A stretch of DNA of 64,000 nucleotides, from NCBI GenBank assembly GCA_003559855.1, contig PWJZ01000072.1, forward strand, positions 1-64,000. The letters are read 5' to 3'. A program made the translations under genes and the position numbers. The notes beneath the pieces are model-generated. The model did no database searches. It was given only the letters and a program-made list of their open reading frames with translations, and was not told the DNA's origin. Below are positions 1 to 11,600 of this stretch, piece after piece. Position 1 is the stretch's first letter, and each line of letters starts with the position of its first letter. This DNA comes from Bacteroidales bacterium (lineage in GTDB: Bacteria > Bacteroidota > Bacteroidia > Bacteroidales > UBA7960).

Positions 1-66
1 ATCCGATTTTCTCTCAACTTCTAAAATCAAAAATCGTTAATCGATATTCGTTAATCAAAAAAGTTT

Positions 67-289
67 AACCCAGATTGGTCATTAGGAGTGCAGCGAACTA
101 ATGACTTAGCTGGGTTTAATTGTCATTCTAATGTCCTTGTAAACAATGCATAGGCAATAATTTTATCTAATGGCGGTCATTAGAAACAAACGGCTAATGA
201 CAAATTTGGGTTTGACGTTATAGACAGACACTAATTAAATGTCATCCCACATCGGCGACCTAAAGTTAGGTCTGAAAATTCAGGATGAC
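67..289. repeat. Cluster of intergenic palindromes (three hairpin-forming inverted repeats)
   Basis: AACCCAG..GTCATTAG(78-85)..CTAATGAC(98-105)..CTGGGTT(110-116); GTCATTAG(176-183)..CTAATGAC(194-201); GTCATCC(241-247)..GACCTAA/TTAGGTC..GGATGAC(283-289). Confidence 0.6.
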
Positions 290-314
290 AGGCATTTTGA
301 TAGTGGGGAAGGTT

Positions 315-989
315 TCACTTTAACAAATCGGGTCTTCGTATCCTGGTTCGTTCCATAGCTTTTTCGTGGCGCCATTCGTATATTTTTTTCTCATGGCCTG
401 ACAGTAAAATATCGGGCACTTTCAATCCTTTATAGTCAGCCGGTCGTGTATAGACAGGGGGCGATAACAGCCCGTCCTGGAATGAATCGGAAAGTGCGGA
501 TGTTTCATCGCCAAGCACTCCGGGTATCAATCGTACAATGCTGTCGCACAATACTGCTGCGGGCAGTTCGCCGCCCGACAAAACATAATCGCCAATGGAT
601 ATTTCGCGTGTTATGAAGTATTGCCTGATCCGCTCATCAACACCTTTGTAATGCCCGCATAATAATATCAGATTACCGGCAGTTGAGAGCCGGTTAGCCA
701 TTTCCTGGTTGAAGGGCTCGCCATCAGGCATCAGAAAAATAATCTCATCGTATGGTCGCTCACTTTTCAGATGCTCGATACAACGTGCTATCGGCTCAAC
801 CATCAAAACCATGCCTGCACCCCCACCATAAGGATAATCATCAACACGACGGTGTTTATCTGTCGAATAGTCACGAATATCATGTATGGCAATTTCAACG
901 AAATTATTCTCAACAGCCCGTTTTATTATTGAATGAGAAAAAGGACCTTCAAACATCTCAGGAAATAAAGCCAATATATCTATACGCAT
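315..989 (-). CDS. trmD: tRNA (guanine-N1)-methyltransferase TrmD
   Basis: [14 protein letters not shown]-terminus, [39 protein letters not shown] motifs typical of TrmD. Confidence 0.97.
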   Translation of the reverse strand: MRIDILALFPEMFEGPFSHSIIKRAVENNFVEIAIHDIRDYSTDKHRRVDDYPYGGGAGMVLMVEPIARCIEHLKSERPYDEIIFLMPDGEPFNQEMANRLSTAGNLILLCGHYKGVDERIRQYFITREISIGDYVLSGGELPAAVLCDSIVRLIPGVLGDETSALSDSFQDGLLSPPVYTRPADYKGLKVPDILLSGHEKKIYEWRHEKAMERTRIRRPDLLK

Positions 990-1080
990 AACTTGTTTTT
1001 TTCGTAAATATCAGAATTTTTTGCATCACGCTGAAATATTTTTCTGCACCGGAGGGGTAAAGAGTTTATTACGTATAAAA

Positions 1081-1863
1081 TTAAAATTTCTCAAAGACTC
1101 CCAGTCCAAAAAGTCCATAATCATATCTGACCGGGTCGTCCGGGTTCATCAACCTTAAAACGCTTGTCAGCTCTTCAACAGCTTTCCAGTCATTTTGCCT
1201 TCGTTTAATAAGCCCGAGTTTTCTTGCAACATTTCCCACATGAACGTCAAGCGGACAGCAAAGATATTTTGGCGAAATGTTTTTCCATAAGCCAAAATCA
1301 ATACCCATATCATCTTTCCTCACCATCCAGCGCAGAAACATATTAATACGTTTTGCTGCCGAGCCTTTCGACGGATTGGAAACATGTTTTTCAGTACACT
1401 CCGGATGCGGTATTTCAAAAAAAACATTTCTGAATTGCACAATTGCATCATAAATGCTTTTATTTTTCAAAAAACCATAATTAAAAACCTTCTCAAGACC
1501 ACCATGATTAGCATATATATTACGTATAGCTTTCAAAAACACAATACAATCCGTTCTGTTGAAAGTACGATAAACAAAATCTTCAATATCCTCAAGCTCA
1601 TTATCCGAACAATTCATAATAAAATCATAGGGCTGATCATCCAGAATCTGCATAAGTTTGCAACCACTCCTTATTATTGAAACTCTTTGCCCCCAGGATA
1701 TAGTTGCGGTTAAAAAACCCGATATTTCAATATCTTCCTTCTTTGAATAACGGTGCGGAATATTAACAGGATCGGTTTCAATAAAAAAAGGCTGACAATA
1801 AGATTGGGTTTTATATTCAAGGAAATCTTTGAGTTCTTCTATTTCAATCTTATTTAAAACCAT
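1081..1863 (-). CDS. TIGR02757 family protein
   Basis: IPHRYSKKEDIEISGFLTATISWGQR and CCPLDVHVGNVARKLGL, typical of the Bacteroidota TIGR02757 family. Confidence 0.85.
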   Translation of the reverse strand: MVLNKIEIEELKDFLEYKTQSYCQPFFIETDPVNIPHRYSKKEDIEISGFLTATISWGQRVSIIRSGCKLMQILDDQPYDFIMNCSDNELEDIEDFVYRTFNRTDCIVFLKAIRNIYANHGGLEKVFNYGFLKNKSIYDAIVQFRNVFFEIPHPECTEKHVSNPSKGSAAKRINMFLRWMVRKDDMGIDFGLWKNISPKYLCCPLDVHVGNVARKLGLIKRRQNDWKAVEELTSVLRLMNPDDPVRYDYGLFGLGVFEKF

Positions 1864-2205
1864 TCTTATAAGTATTACATTTCATATCTCACACCCAATG
1901 CTTTTTTTGTGAAGATCAACGGCATATCCGACGTTCTTTCATAAAAACAAAATCAATAACGAACTTTATAAGCACTGATCATATATAATCATAATAACAA
2001 AATTAATTTATTATTGTTTATGAAAAAGCTCTTCAAAATCATGTCAGCCCAATTAATAAATCACTGCTTCAAAAAAGCATTCTATGTTTTATTTTCCACA
2101 GAAAAAATGTAATTTAGCAGTAGTGATTATAATATTATTTTTTCAGAATAATTATCAGTAGTCAGTTATAGATATTAACGATTTTTTTTTTGAAAACAGT
2201 TATTT

Positions 2206-2679
2206 ATGGACAGGCACAAGGAGTTTTTGGAACAAGTCATAGATATGGCAACAAAGAATGTAAAGGATGGTTTGGGTGGTCCTTTTGGCTCATTGGTCGT
2301 AAAGGATGGAAAAATTATTGGAAGAGGGGTTAATCATGTAACCGTCAGCAATGATCCAACGGCGCATGCCGAGATTATAGCTATACGTGATGCCTGCAAA
2401 AACCTGAATAATTTTCAATTGGATGGTTGCATTATTTATTCGAGTTGTGAGCCCTGTCCTATGTGCCTTGGCGCAATATACTGGGCAAGACTGAAAATGC
2501 TGGTCTTTGCTGCCAGCCAAAATGACGCTGCAACAGCCGGCTTTGACGATCATTTTATCCGTAAGGAAATGGAAATGCCCTTTGAAAAACGCTCAATAAA
2601 AACAATGAAAATAACGCCCGACACTTATTTGGCGCCTTTTAAAGAATGGATTGAAAACGAAAAAAAAGTGGAATATTAA
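2206..2679 (+). CDS. guaD: Guanine deaminase / nucleoside deaminase (CDA fold)
   Basis: HAEIIAIRDAC and SCEPCPMCLGAIYWAR zinc motifs; whole-length resemblance to B. subtilis GuaD including AGFDDHFIRKE. Confidence 0.85.
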   Translation: MDRHKEFLEQVIDMATKNVKDGLGGPFGSLVVKDGKIIGRGVNHVTVSNDPTAHAEIIAIRDACKNLNNFQLDGCIIYSSCEPCPMCLGAIYWARLKMLVFAASQNDAATAGFDDHFIRKEMEMPFEKRSIKTMKITPDTYLAPFKEWIENEKKVEY

Positions 2680-2737
2680 TCCCGGGATGTTTTGTCCGAT
2701 ATATTTTTAATGTAAAAACAAAACAACACATAAGCCC

Positions 2738-3307
2738 ATGCACTACATTGAACCGCATTATGCCTGGAGAAACATTTACAATGCCTCGGAAGACGTTAAT
2801 TCTCCGCTGTTCGGGCATCACAATAGTGAATATGAATTCACTAATGCGTTATATAATTACCTTATTCATCCAGAATGGGACGACATAGGCTCTCCTACCC
2901 TTTTTATTAAGATCCTGTTTGCACATTACGACGAAAAATTTTGTATTATAGAGCTTATGGGTGAATGGAACGATTGCCTGCACAATGACATAATGTATCT
3001 CAAACGCAATATAATTGAGCCCCTGGTAAATAAAGGCATTACAAGGTTCATACTGATAGGTGAAAACGTTCTCAATTTCCATTCATCCGATGATTGCTAC
3101 TACCAGGAATGGTTTGACGACCTGGAAGACGGATGGATAGTAGCTATTAACTTCAGAGATTTTGTAATCAGAGAATTTGCAGAAGGCAATATCGATTACT
3201 ATATTGCCTTTGGCAAACATTTCGACGATTTCAACTGGCGAAAATATTCACCCGTCGACCTGTACAAAATAATCGATAAGCTGATGATGCGCCGGTTAAA
3301 CCCGTAA
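2738..3307 (+). CDS. Conserved hypothetical protein
   Basis: 189-aa ORF with coherent composition, directly downstream of and co-oriented with guaD. Confidence 0.6.
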   Translation: MHYIEPHYAWRNIYNASEDVNSPLFGHHNSEYEFTNALYNYLIHPEWDDIGSPTLFIKILFAHYDEKFCIIELMGEWNDCLHNDIMYLKRNIIEPLVNKGITRFILIGENVLNFHSSDDCYYQEWFDDLEDGWIVAINFRDFVIREFAEGNIDYYIAFGKHFDDFNWRKYSPVDLYKIIDKLMMRRLNP

Positions 3308-3924
3308 AATTTACCTTGATACTAAACTGAGAATCCGCAGGATGATGTTTATAGGCAGGAGTAAACCTACGACCCGCCAAGGCCATCATTTCCTTTAAAC
3401 TTATTGATTTGCAAAAAGGCAAACTGTAATAAAAGAAATCTTAAAAATCATTCCCCGGACAGGAAGATCAAAACAGATGATAATATCTGTTTTATCTCAA
3501 AGTGTTAGGCAGGATTGATCCTGCAACCTCAATCCGGATAACTAAAAAGCATTTGTTTTTTTTTCTTACACATTTTTACACAATACACCTTTGTATTAAA
3601 TAAATAGCGTTTTATGTTTTTATAATAAAAAATTAAAAAATGTGTAAAAGACTGGAAGAAAGCATTACACAAAAAATATTTACGAGGCGCAAGGACACTG
3701 CGGTGAAAAATCATAAATGACTTTTTCTCTTTGCGTACTTAAAATTCAACTATATTCAGAATAGCTCACTAAAAACCATCAACTTAGTGTTTCGGGCCGG
3801 TGGTGTTTAAAACTGTTTATGCTTTACGACATGGCGTCTTTGCGTGGGATTCATAATTACTGAAAAACTCTAACATGGCCAGGCCGCTATAATCCGAAGT
3901 GTTGCAAATAGTTTTACAGGAGAA

Positions 3925-5361
3925 TTATTCGACATTATTATTCTTAGTGTTTGTTACAGCAATTTCCCTGAATCGGTCACCTATTTCTGCGGCAAGTGAA
4001 TCAACTTTTCCGTACAGCACATCTTCCTGTATATTTATAAAATCGCGGTTTTTCATAACTATTTTACCGTCTACAATAACTGTTTCCACATCTGATCCTT
4101 TCATACTGTAAACTATATGCGAATATATGTTATATAGTGGGCGTGCATGTGCTTTTTCAAGATCAATAATTATGACATCGGCTTTTTTCCCTGCTTCGAG
4201 AGAGCCGATCTGTTCTTCCAAGCCCAGGACTTTTGCTCCGCCTATGGTAGCCATCTTCACTACGGTTTTCGCATCCATAACCGTGGGGTCATTATTTATC
4301 AGTTTGTGGATAAATGCTGCCGTACGCATTTCATCAAACATATCAAGGTCATTGTTGCTTGCAAGGCCGTCAGTTCCCAAGCCAACCTTTGCACCTGCTT
4401 CAATAAGCCTGGGTATAGGCGCTACACCACTGCCTATTTTCATATTGCATTGCGGGTTATGTGCCACACCTACACCTTTATTAACAATCAGCTCTATATC
4501 TTCTGATGTAATATGAACACAATGAGCTGCAATCATGTTTTCATCCAACACTCCCAGGTCGTTAAGAAAAGAAACAGGTGTATGCCCATATTCTTTTTTA
4601 AAAGTTTCAAACTCCATTTTTGTTTCGGCAACATGCATATGAAAAGCCACCTGGTACTTATCGGCGATCCTTTTTGCATCTTTTATCAGCTTTGGCGAAC
4701 AGGTATATGGTGCATGAGCGGCAACGGCAAAATTAATACGCGGGTAAGCTCCCCATTTTTCAATAAGCCTGTGCGCTTCTTTCATACCCTGTTCCGGTGT
4801 GGGAGTGCCTGGCACGGGAAAATCTATCAAAGCTTTTGACAATACAGCCCTGATACCTGTTTTATCAACAACTTCAGCTACTTGATCAACATAATAATAC
4901 ATGTCATTAAAGGTGGTCGTACCGCTGCGCAACATCTCAGCAACAGCCAGTTCAGTACCAATCGCTACATTTTCAGCCGTAACAAATTCCTGCTCAATAG
5001 GAAAAATATATTTATTAAGCCACACATGTAACGGAATGTCATCAGCAAAACCTCGAAATATTGACATTGCCGCATGTGTATGAGTATTTATCAGGCCGGG
5101 CATCACAAGCTTATTGGTACCATCAATATTCTCAGGTGCCCTGTATAAGCCTTCAATATCTTCGCTATTGCCGACAGCTGCAATTTTACCATCCCTGATC
5201 ACGAGAGAGCCCTTTTCAAAACATCTCATATCGGGATCAACAGTTAATATATGAGCATTATTAATGATAATATCTGCATTGTATTCATGCTCACATCCAT
5301 AAAGAAAAACCACCATAACCATTATGATCAATTTAGTGAAATAATTAGTTTTTATATGCAT
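3925..5361 (-). CDS. Amidohydrolase, 5-methylthioadenosine/S-adenosylhomocysteine deaminase-like, with lipoprotein-type signal
   Basis: GLINTHTHAAMSIFRGFADDIPLHVWL, HMHVAET, AHCVHI, GLGTDGLASNNDLDMFDEMR metal-site motifs; N-terminus LIIMVMVVFLYGC resembles a signal peptide with lipobox. Confidence 0.88.
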   Translation of the reverse strand: MHIKTNYFTKLIIMVMVVFLYGCEHEYNADIIINNAHILTVDPDMRCFEKGSLVIRDGKIAAVGNSEDIEGLYRAPENIDGTNKLVMPGLINTHTHAAMSIFRGFADDIPLHVWLNKYIFPIEQEFVTAENVAIGTELAVAEMLRSGTTTFNDMYYYVDQVAEVVDKTGIRAVLSKALIDFPVPGTPTPEQGMKEAHRLIEKWGAYPRINFAVAAHAPYTCSPKLIKDAKRIADKYQVAFHMHVAETKMEFETFKKEYGHTPVSFLNDLGVLDENMIAAHCVHITSEDIELIVNKGVGVAHNPQCNMKIGSGVAPIPRLIEAGAKVGLGTDGLASNNDLDMFDEMRTAAFIHKLINNDPTVMDAKTVVKMATIGGAKVLGLEEQIGSLEAGKKADVIIIDLEKAHARPLYNIYSHIVYSMKGSDVETVIVDGKIVMKNRDFINIQEDVLYGKVDSLAAEIGDRFREIAVTNTKNNNVE

Positions 5362-5575
5362 ATCACCAATTCTTTATTATAAAGAACATCAAGCTGTAAT
5401 CCTTTCAGAAAGGATCATAAAATTAAGCAAAATTAGACATTTAGATAATAAGTGACAAATATGAAATAAATTTGACTTTTTTCGCATCAAAAAAGATCCA
5501 TATACTGGCACAATCATTTAATTTTTCTATTTTCGTATAGAGAAAAACATTTATCACTTATAAACCAATAGACAA

Positions 5576-6391
5576 ATGATTGAAAAAATTAAAAAGACAG
5601 CGGAGTTTTTACTAAGACATGCCGAAGACAAGCCGGTTGCCGGCATTATATTGGGCAGCGGGCTTGGCGGTCTTGTAAACAGCATGTCGGTAAAGAGATC
5701 TTTCAATTACAATGAGGTGCCTGATTTTCCGGTTTCCACCGTTGAAGGTCACAGGGGCAGGCTTATATTTGGTGAGCTGGAAGGCAAAAATGTCGTGGCT
5801 ATGCAGGGGCGTCTTCATTATTATGAAGGTTATTCAATACAGCAAATAACTTTCCCGGTTCGCGTAATGAAACTGCTCGGCATAAGACACCTTTTTTTGT
5901 CTAATGCAGCCGGCGGTTTGAATAAATCTTTTACAGCGGGTGATCTGATGATAATAACAGACCACATAAACCTGTTTTCTGACAATCCGTTGCGTGGAAA
6001 AAACCTTGATGGGCTGGGGCCACGGTTTCCCGAAATGAGTGAACCATATGACAGAACACTTATTGCCAAAGCCAAAAAGATTGCCAAAGAAAATAATATA
6101 AAAGTTAAGTCAGGTATTTATGTCGGAAGCAGCGGGCCTACGCTTGAAACACCTTCAGAATATCGGCATTTCAGGATCATAGGCGCCGATGCAACGGGCA
6201 TGTCGACCGTTCCGGAAGTCATAGTAGCCCGCCACATGAACATAACCTGTTTTGGAATATCTGTAATTACCAACCTTGCCGAACCAGAAGACCCTGATTC
6301 GCCAACAACACACGACCAGGTAAAAAGCGTAGCTGAATCAGCAGAACCGAAAATGACACTGATATTTAAAAAACTCATCGCTTCACTTTAA
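5576..6391 (+). CDS. Purine-nucleoside phosphorylase
   Basis: GIILGSGLGGL, VEGHRGRLIFG, QGRLHYYEGY, LSNAAGGLN, GPTLETPSEYR motifs of trimeric PNP. Confidence 0.95.
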   Translation: MIEKIKKTAEFLLRHAEDKPVAGIILGSGLGGLVNSMSVKRSFNYNEVPDFPVSTVEGHRGRLIFGELEGKNVVAMQGRLHYYEGYSIQQITFPVRVMKLLGIRHLFLSNAAGGLNKSFTAGDLMIITDHINLFSDNPLRGKNLDGLGPRFPEMSEPYDRTLIAKAKKIAKENNIKVKSGIYVGSSGPTLETPSEYRHFRIIGADATGMSTVPEVIVARHMNITCFGISVITNLAEPEDPDSPTTHDQVKSVAESAEPKMTLIFKKLIASL

Positions 6392-6482
6392 AAGTTGCTG
6401 AAAATTTCACGTAAACTGATAAACAAGCACCGGCTAATTATTCAAACGGATAAACAACCGCTATTACCGTAAAAAAACATAA

Positions 6483-7556
6483 ATGACAAAAACCCTTATA
6501 AAACCGAATATTTATGATTGTGATACTGAGGTAACAGAGATTGCTCCGGGGCACAAATACGGAAAAACCGAAAAGCTTCTTCAGCAAAACAAGAAAGTAT
6601 GTTTTACAAAAACCTTCGGAACGGTATTAAGTTTTTATTCATGGTTAAAAAAAAACACCCTGAAGAGATATCCTGAAGAAGATTATCAATCGGGCAGGAT
6701 TTTTCGCCTGAAATTCCGTGAGCTTGCCTCCAACATTTTGATAAAAGTTATTGATGGCAGGGCAGAATTATATGGTGCTCCTGATAATCCATGGCTGAAA
6801 GAGTTTTTTCCGGAAAAAGAATGCTTTTATATACCTTTCCCTCAATTATTGGGTCTGAACGGCGCCTGGCAATGGTTTTCCAATGGAGTCATGTTCCCGC
6901 GATTACCTTACAGGCTGCATCCGTTTTACGGCACGTATTTCCCTACCCGCACCGAACACCTTGAAATGTTTGATGAATGGCTCTATAAAAACAGCAACCG
7001 GTTCAATAATGCTATTGATATCGGAACAGGCTGCGGTGTTTTGGTTTTTTATATGCTAAAACACAAAATATCCGATATTTCCGCAACCGATATTAATCCC
7101 AATGCGATTTACAGCGTAAAAAAAGACCTTGAAAAACATGGTTTTAATAAAAAGGTGCGGCTGCGGCAGGGAAATTTTTTTGCAGGATTTTGCAGGAATT
7201 TCAACCTTGTTGTATTTAATCCGCCGTGGATACCAGGAAAACCAAAATCCGTGACAGATAGAGGTATTTATTATGAGACCAGTATGTGGCAGAATTTTTT
7301 TAATGAGGCATCCGGCCGTATGCCGGTTGGAGGCAAAATATTATTGTTGTTTTCAAATTTTGCACTGTTAAAAGGCATAAGCAATGTTCATCCGGTCAGC
7401 AAACACCTCGAATCCGATAACAGGTTCAGTGTTTCTAATGTCATTACCAGGTCCAGAAAAACTAACAAACATGAAAACAACAGTTCATTATCCGTAAACA
7501 CCGAAAAAAATGAAATAATAGAATTATGGGATATTGAATTTGCAGGCAAACGTTAA
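6483..7556 (+). CDS. SAM-dependent methyltransferase (HemK/RlmF-like, NPPW motif)
   Basis: AIDIGTGCGVLVFYML SAM motif and LVVFNPPWIPG catalytic motif. Confidence 0.8.
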   Translation: MTKTLIKPNIYDCDTEVTEIAPGHKYGKTEKLLQQNKKVCFTKTFGTVLSFYSWLKKNTLKRYPEEDYQSGRIFRLKFRELASNILIKVIDGRAELYGAPDNPWLKEFFPEKECFYIPFPQLLGLNGAWQWFSNGVMFPRLPYRLHPFYGTYFPTRTEHLEMFDEWLYKNSNRFNNAIDIGTGCGVLVFYMLKHKISDISATDINPNAIYSVKKDLEKHGFNKKVRLRQGNFFAGFCRNFNLVVFNPPWIPGKPKSVTDRGIYYETSMWQNFFNEASGRMPVGGKILLLFSNFALLKGISNVHPVSKHLESDNRFSVSNVITRSRKTNKHENNSSLSVNTEKNEIIELWDIEFAGKR

Positions 7557-7799
7557 AAGCCCTTTAAGGTCAGCCTCCCTGCAATTTACATGTATACCCC
7601 CTGCTGACAGTAAATTGCTTTTTTACCGGCAGTTTGTAAAAAAAAACTTGTTAATGCTCTATGCCTTATCCAAAAAAAAAGACGTAATACGATAATAACC
7701 CGGGCTTATGAAAAAATATCGGATTAAATAAAATCTGATTATCAATAAAATTTTTTTAATTTAGGCGACGAAATAATTTAATAATAAAAGTAAAGAAAA

Positions 7800-8237
7800 A
7801 TGGAAACCAAAGGAAAAAGTAATAAGATTTTAGTATTCAACGTATTGTTGATTTTTACGGTTACGATTTTTGTTTTTCAGTCATGTAAACAGGATGAACA
7901 TAAACTTGACCTGTTGCATGAGCAGCTTGTGAATAAGGGTTATGATGGTTATTTTGACAGAGCGGGCAGAATTGAAAAAACGGCACTGGGAGCTTTTGGT
8001 GTTAAAGACAGGATGTCTTATAGTGACGGCACTTTTTTTGCTACCTTTATTGAGCTTGACGAAGAAAACGGGTTTGAGGATCTGTTAAACCATATATTGC
8101 CTATTATTTCAGAAAGAATAGATAATGATAAGATAAAGGCGGCAGAAGATAATACAGTTACCAATAAGAATCTGGTAATGATCTACCACGGGAAAAAGTT
8201 AGATGATAATTTTTTAAGGATTTTCGAAAGCATCTAG
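7800..8237 (+). CDS. Hypothetical lipoprotein
   Basis: N-terminal hydrophobic segment ending in FVFQSC lipobox-like motif. Confidence 0.55.
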   Translation: METKGKSNKILVFNVLLIFTVTIFVFQSCKQDEHKLDLLHEQLVNKGYDGYFDRAGRIEKTALGAFGVKDRMSYSDGTFFATFIELDEENGFEDLLNHILPIISERIDNDKIKAAEDNTVTNKNLVMIYHGKKLDDNFLRIFESI

Positions 8238-8293
8238 CACCCGGCTTTATTATATTTAACCTGAATTCAAGAAAATCACTGCAGACGCTTCCG

Positions 8294-8611
8294 TTATGCC
8301 TGTGCCGTAGGGCCTCCCAGGTTCATAGGCAAGCCCGGTTGCTCTATATCTTTTATTGGTCCGTGATTTGACTCAAATTTGGCTATATTATCATTCAGTG
8401 CTCTCATTAAGCGCTTTGCATGTTGGGGTGTCATAACTATTCTCGACTTAACCCTTGCCTTGGGTACTCCGGGCATCATCCTTGCAAAATCAATAACAAA
8501 TTCGGTGTTTGAATGAGTGATAATAGCAAGGTTGGAAAATATACCTTCACACACATCTTCGCCAAGCTCAATGTTTATTTGTTTACTCGATTTCTTTTTT
8601 TCTTCTGTCAT
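8294..8611 (-). CDS. DUF3467 domain-containing protein
   Basis: INIELGEDVCEGIFSNLAIITHSNTEFVIDFARMMPGVPKARVKSRIVMTPQHAKRLMRAL; immediately downstream of rpoC as in other Bacteroidota. Confidence 0.88.
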   Translation of the reverse strand: MTEEKKKSSKQINIELGEDVCEGIFSNLAIITHSNTEFVIDFARMMPGVPKARVKSRIVMTPQHAKRLMRALNDNIAKFESNHGPIKDIEQPGLPMNLGGPTAQA

Positions 8612-8623
8612 GATATAATGTTA

Positions 8624-11600
8624 TTATTTTTCTGATTTTAAAGATTCGTTTTTTTCTGTTTCTGATTTTTGTTTTGATGCCATAAGCATATTATATTCTT
8701 CCAGCGAACCCACAATGATATTATCATATTCTCTAAGACCTGTTCCTGCCGGTATTTGATGTCCTACGATAACATTTTCTTTCAATCCGGTCAATTCATC
8801 CACTTTTGCATTAATTGCCGCATCGGTAAGCACTTTAGTAGTTTCCTGGAATGAAGCGGCTGAAATGAAGCTCTTGGTTTGCAATGAAGCTTTGGTAATA
8901 CCCTGCAGCTGCTGTCTGGCAGTAGCACCCTTGGCATCACGTGCAACGACGAGTTTCTTATCGCGACGTTTCAGGTACGAGTTTTCATCACGCAACTTGC
9001 GTGCAGTAATGATCTGACCTGATTTAAGGCTTGAATTACCCTGATCTTCGACAACTTTTTTGCCAAATATGTTGTCGTTCTCTTCCATAAAATCAATCTT
9101 GTTTACCACTTCATTTTCAAGAAATTTGGTATCGCCGGGATCTTCAATGATAACTTTTCTCATCATCTGCCTGACTATTACCTCGAAATGTTTGTCGTTG
9201 ATCTTAACGCCCTGCATACGATAAACTTCCTGTATCTCATTAACAATATATTCCTGAACTGCCGTAGGTCCTTTAATAGCAAGGATATCTGCCGGTGTAA
9301 CAGGCCCGTCGGAAAGAGGTGTTCCGGCTTTGACATAATCATTTTCCTGAGCCAGTATTTGTTTTGAAAGAGGAATAAGATAACGTTTTTCATCTCCCGT
9401 TTTTGAAGTTATTATTACTTCGCGGTTACCTCTTTTGATCTTCTTTCCGAAAGATACTATACCATCAATTTCTGATACTACAGCCGGATCAGATGGATTT
9501 CTTGCTTCAAACAGTTCAGTGATCCTTGGCAGCCCGCCGGTAATATCACCGGATTTACCTATGGCTCTGGGTATTTTGGCGATGATAACCCCTGGTTTAA
9601 TATCATCCTTGTCATTTATGGAAACATGTGCACCCACAGGCATATCATAAGTTCTGAGAACCTCGCCTGCCTTATCTACTATGCTTATAGAGGGGTTTTT
9701 TGTTTTATCCTTTGAATCGATAATAACTTTTTCGTAAAAACCTGTTTGTTCATCTGAATCGGTTCTGTACGTTGACCCTTCTATCATGTAATTAAAAACA
9801 GCCTTACCTTCAACTTCCGAAACGATAACGGCATTATAAGGGTCCCACTCACATATCAAATCTCCTGTCTTTACCTTATCACCATGTTGGAAATAGAGAA
9901 AAGCTCCATATGGTATATTCTGGCTTGTAAGCACCATACGTGTTTTTGGATCGACTATACGCAATTCGGCAGATCGTCCTATTACCACCCAGTATTTTTT
10001 CCCTGCTGCGTTTGTAAACTTAACCGAGCGTAATTCATCTATTTCGAGTATACCATTATATTTTGCATTTATTTTGGGGGCAGTAGCTATACTTGAGGCT
10101 GTACCGCCTACGTGGAAAGTACGGAGTGTCAGCTGAGTACCCGGTTCACCGATAGATTGTGCTGCTATAACTCCTATTGATTCGCCTTTCTGCACAAGAT
10201 GACCGGTAGCCAGGCTACGCCCGTAGCATTTACCACAAACACCCTGCTTTGATTCACATGTAAGAACCGAACGAATCTCAACGGCTTCCAGCGGCGAATC
10301 TTCGATACTTTGACTCATCCCTTCCGAAAGCTCCTCACCGGCTTGAATGATCAAATCGCCCGTAGTAGGATGATATATATCATTGAGAGCCACCCTGCCC
10401 AATATCCTGTCATATAATGTCTCAACGGTTTCTTCATTATTTTTCAGTGCCGTTGCAGTAAGCCCCCTGAGTGTTCCACAATCATCTTCCGTAACAATAA
10501 CATCTTGTGCGACATCCACAAGCCTCCGGGTCAGATAGCCCGCATCAGCAGTCTTCAGAGCCGTATCAGCAAGACCCTTGCGTGCACCGTGAGTTGAAAT
10601 AAAATACTCAAGAACCGACAATCCCTCTTTGAAGTTTGACAATATCGGGTTTTCAATAATCTCACCGCCTTTTGCTCCCGCTTTCTGAGGCTTCGCCATC
10701 AAACCACGCATACCCGAAAGCTGCCGTATCTGTTCTTTCGAACCTCTAGCCCCTGAATCAAGCATCATGAATACCGGATTGAAACCCTGCTTATCAGCAG
10801 TCGTTTTATCAATCAATACTTTGGTTAGTTTAGCATTGGTGTGAGTCCAAATATCGATTATCTGGTTATAACGTTCATTATTTGTAATGAAACCCATGCT
10901 GTAATTAGCTCGTACCTCATTGACCTGTTCATTGGCCTGATCAATAAGGATCTGCTTTTCTTCAGGAACTATAATATCTCCCATGTTGAATGACAATCCT
11001 CCCCTGAAAGCCATATTGAAGCCCATATCTTTAATATCGTCAAGAAATTGAGCTGTTTTTTTAACACCTGTAACCTTAAGCACGCCACCAATAATATCTC
11101 TTAAAGATTTTTTGGTAAGCAGCTGGTTAATAAAGCCATATTCTTTTGGCACTATCTGGTTAAATAAGACCCTGCCTGCTGTTGTTTCAATGATCTTGTT
11201 AACCAGTTTGCCGTTTTCAGTGACATCCACCTTTACTTTTATTATGGCATGCAGATCTACAGCTTTTTCATTATAGGCAATGATGACTTCTTCAGGTCCG
11301 TAGAAAGTAAGTCCTTCTCCTTTAACGGGTAATTCCGGGGTGCTTTTTCTGGGTTTGGTGATATAATATAGACCTAATACCATATCCTGCGAGGGCACAG
11401 AGATAGGTGCACCATTTGCAGGGTTAAGAATGTTGTGAGAAGCAAGCATCAATATTTGTGCTTCGAGGATAGCCGCATTTCCTAAGGGGACATGCACCGC
11501 CATCTGGTCGCCGTCAAAGTCGGCATTAAAAGCAGTACAAACCAATGGGTGCAACTGAATAGCTTTCCCTTCGATAAGCTTGGGCTGAAATGCCTGAATT

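Noticed and set aside
3529-3714. Small ORFs in the 3.3-3.9 kb intergenic region
   Set aside because: Short, low-complexity and AT-rich with no start or RBS support.
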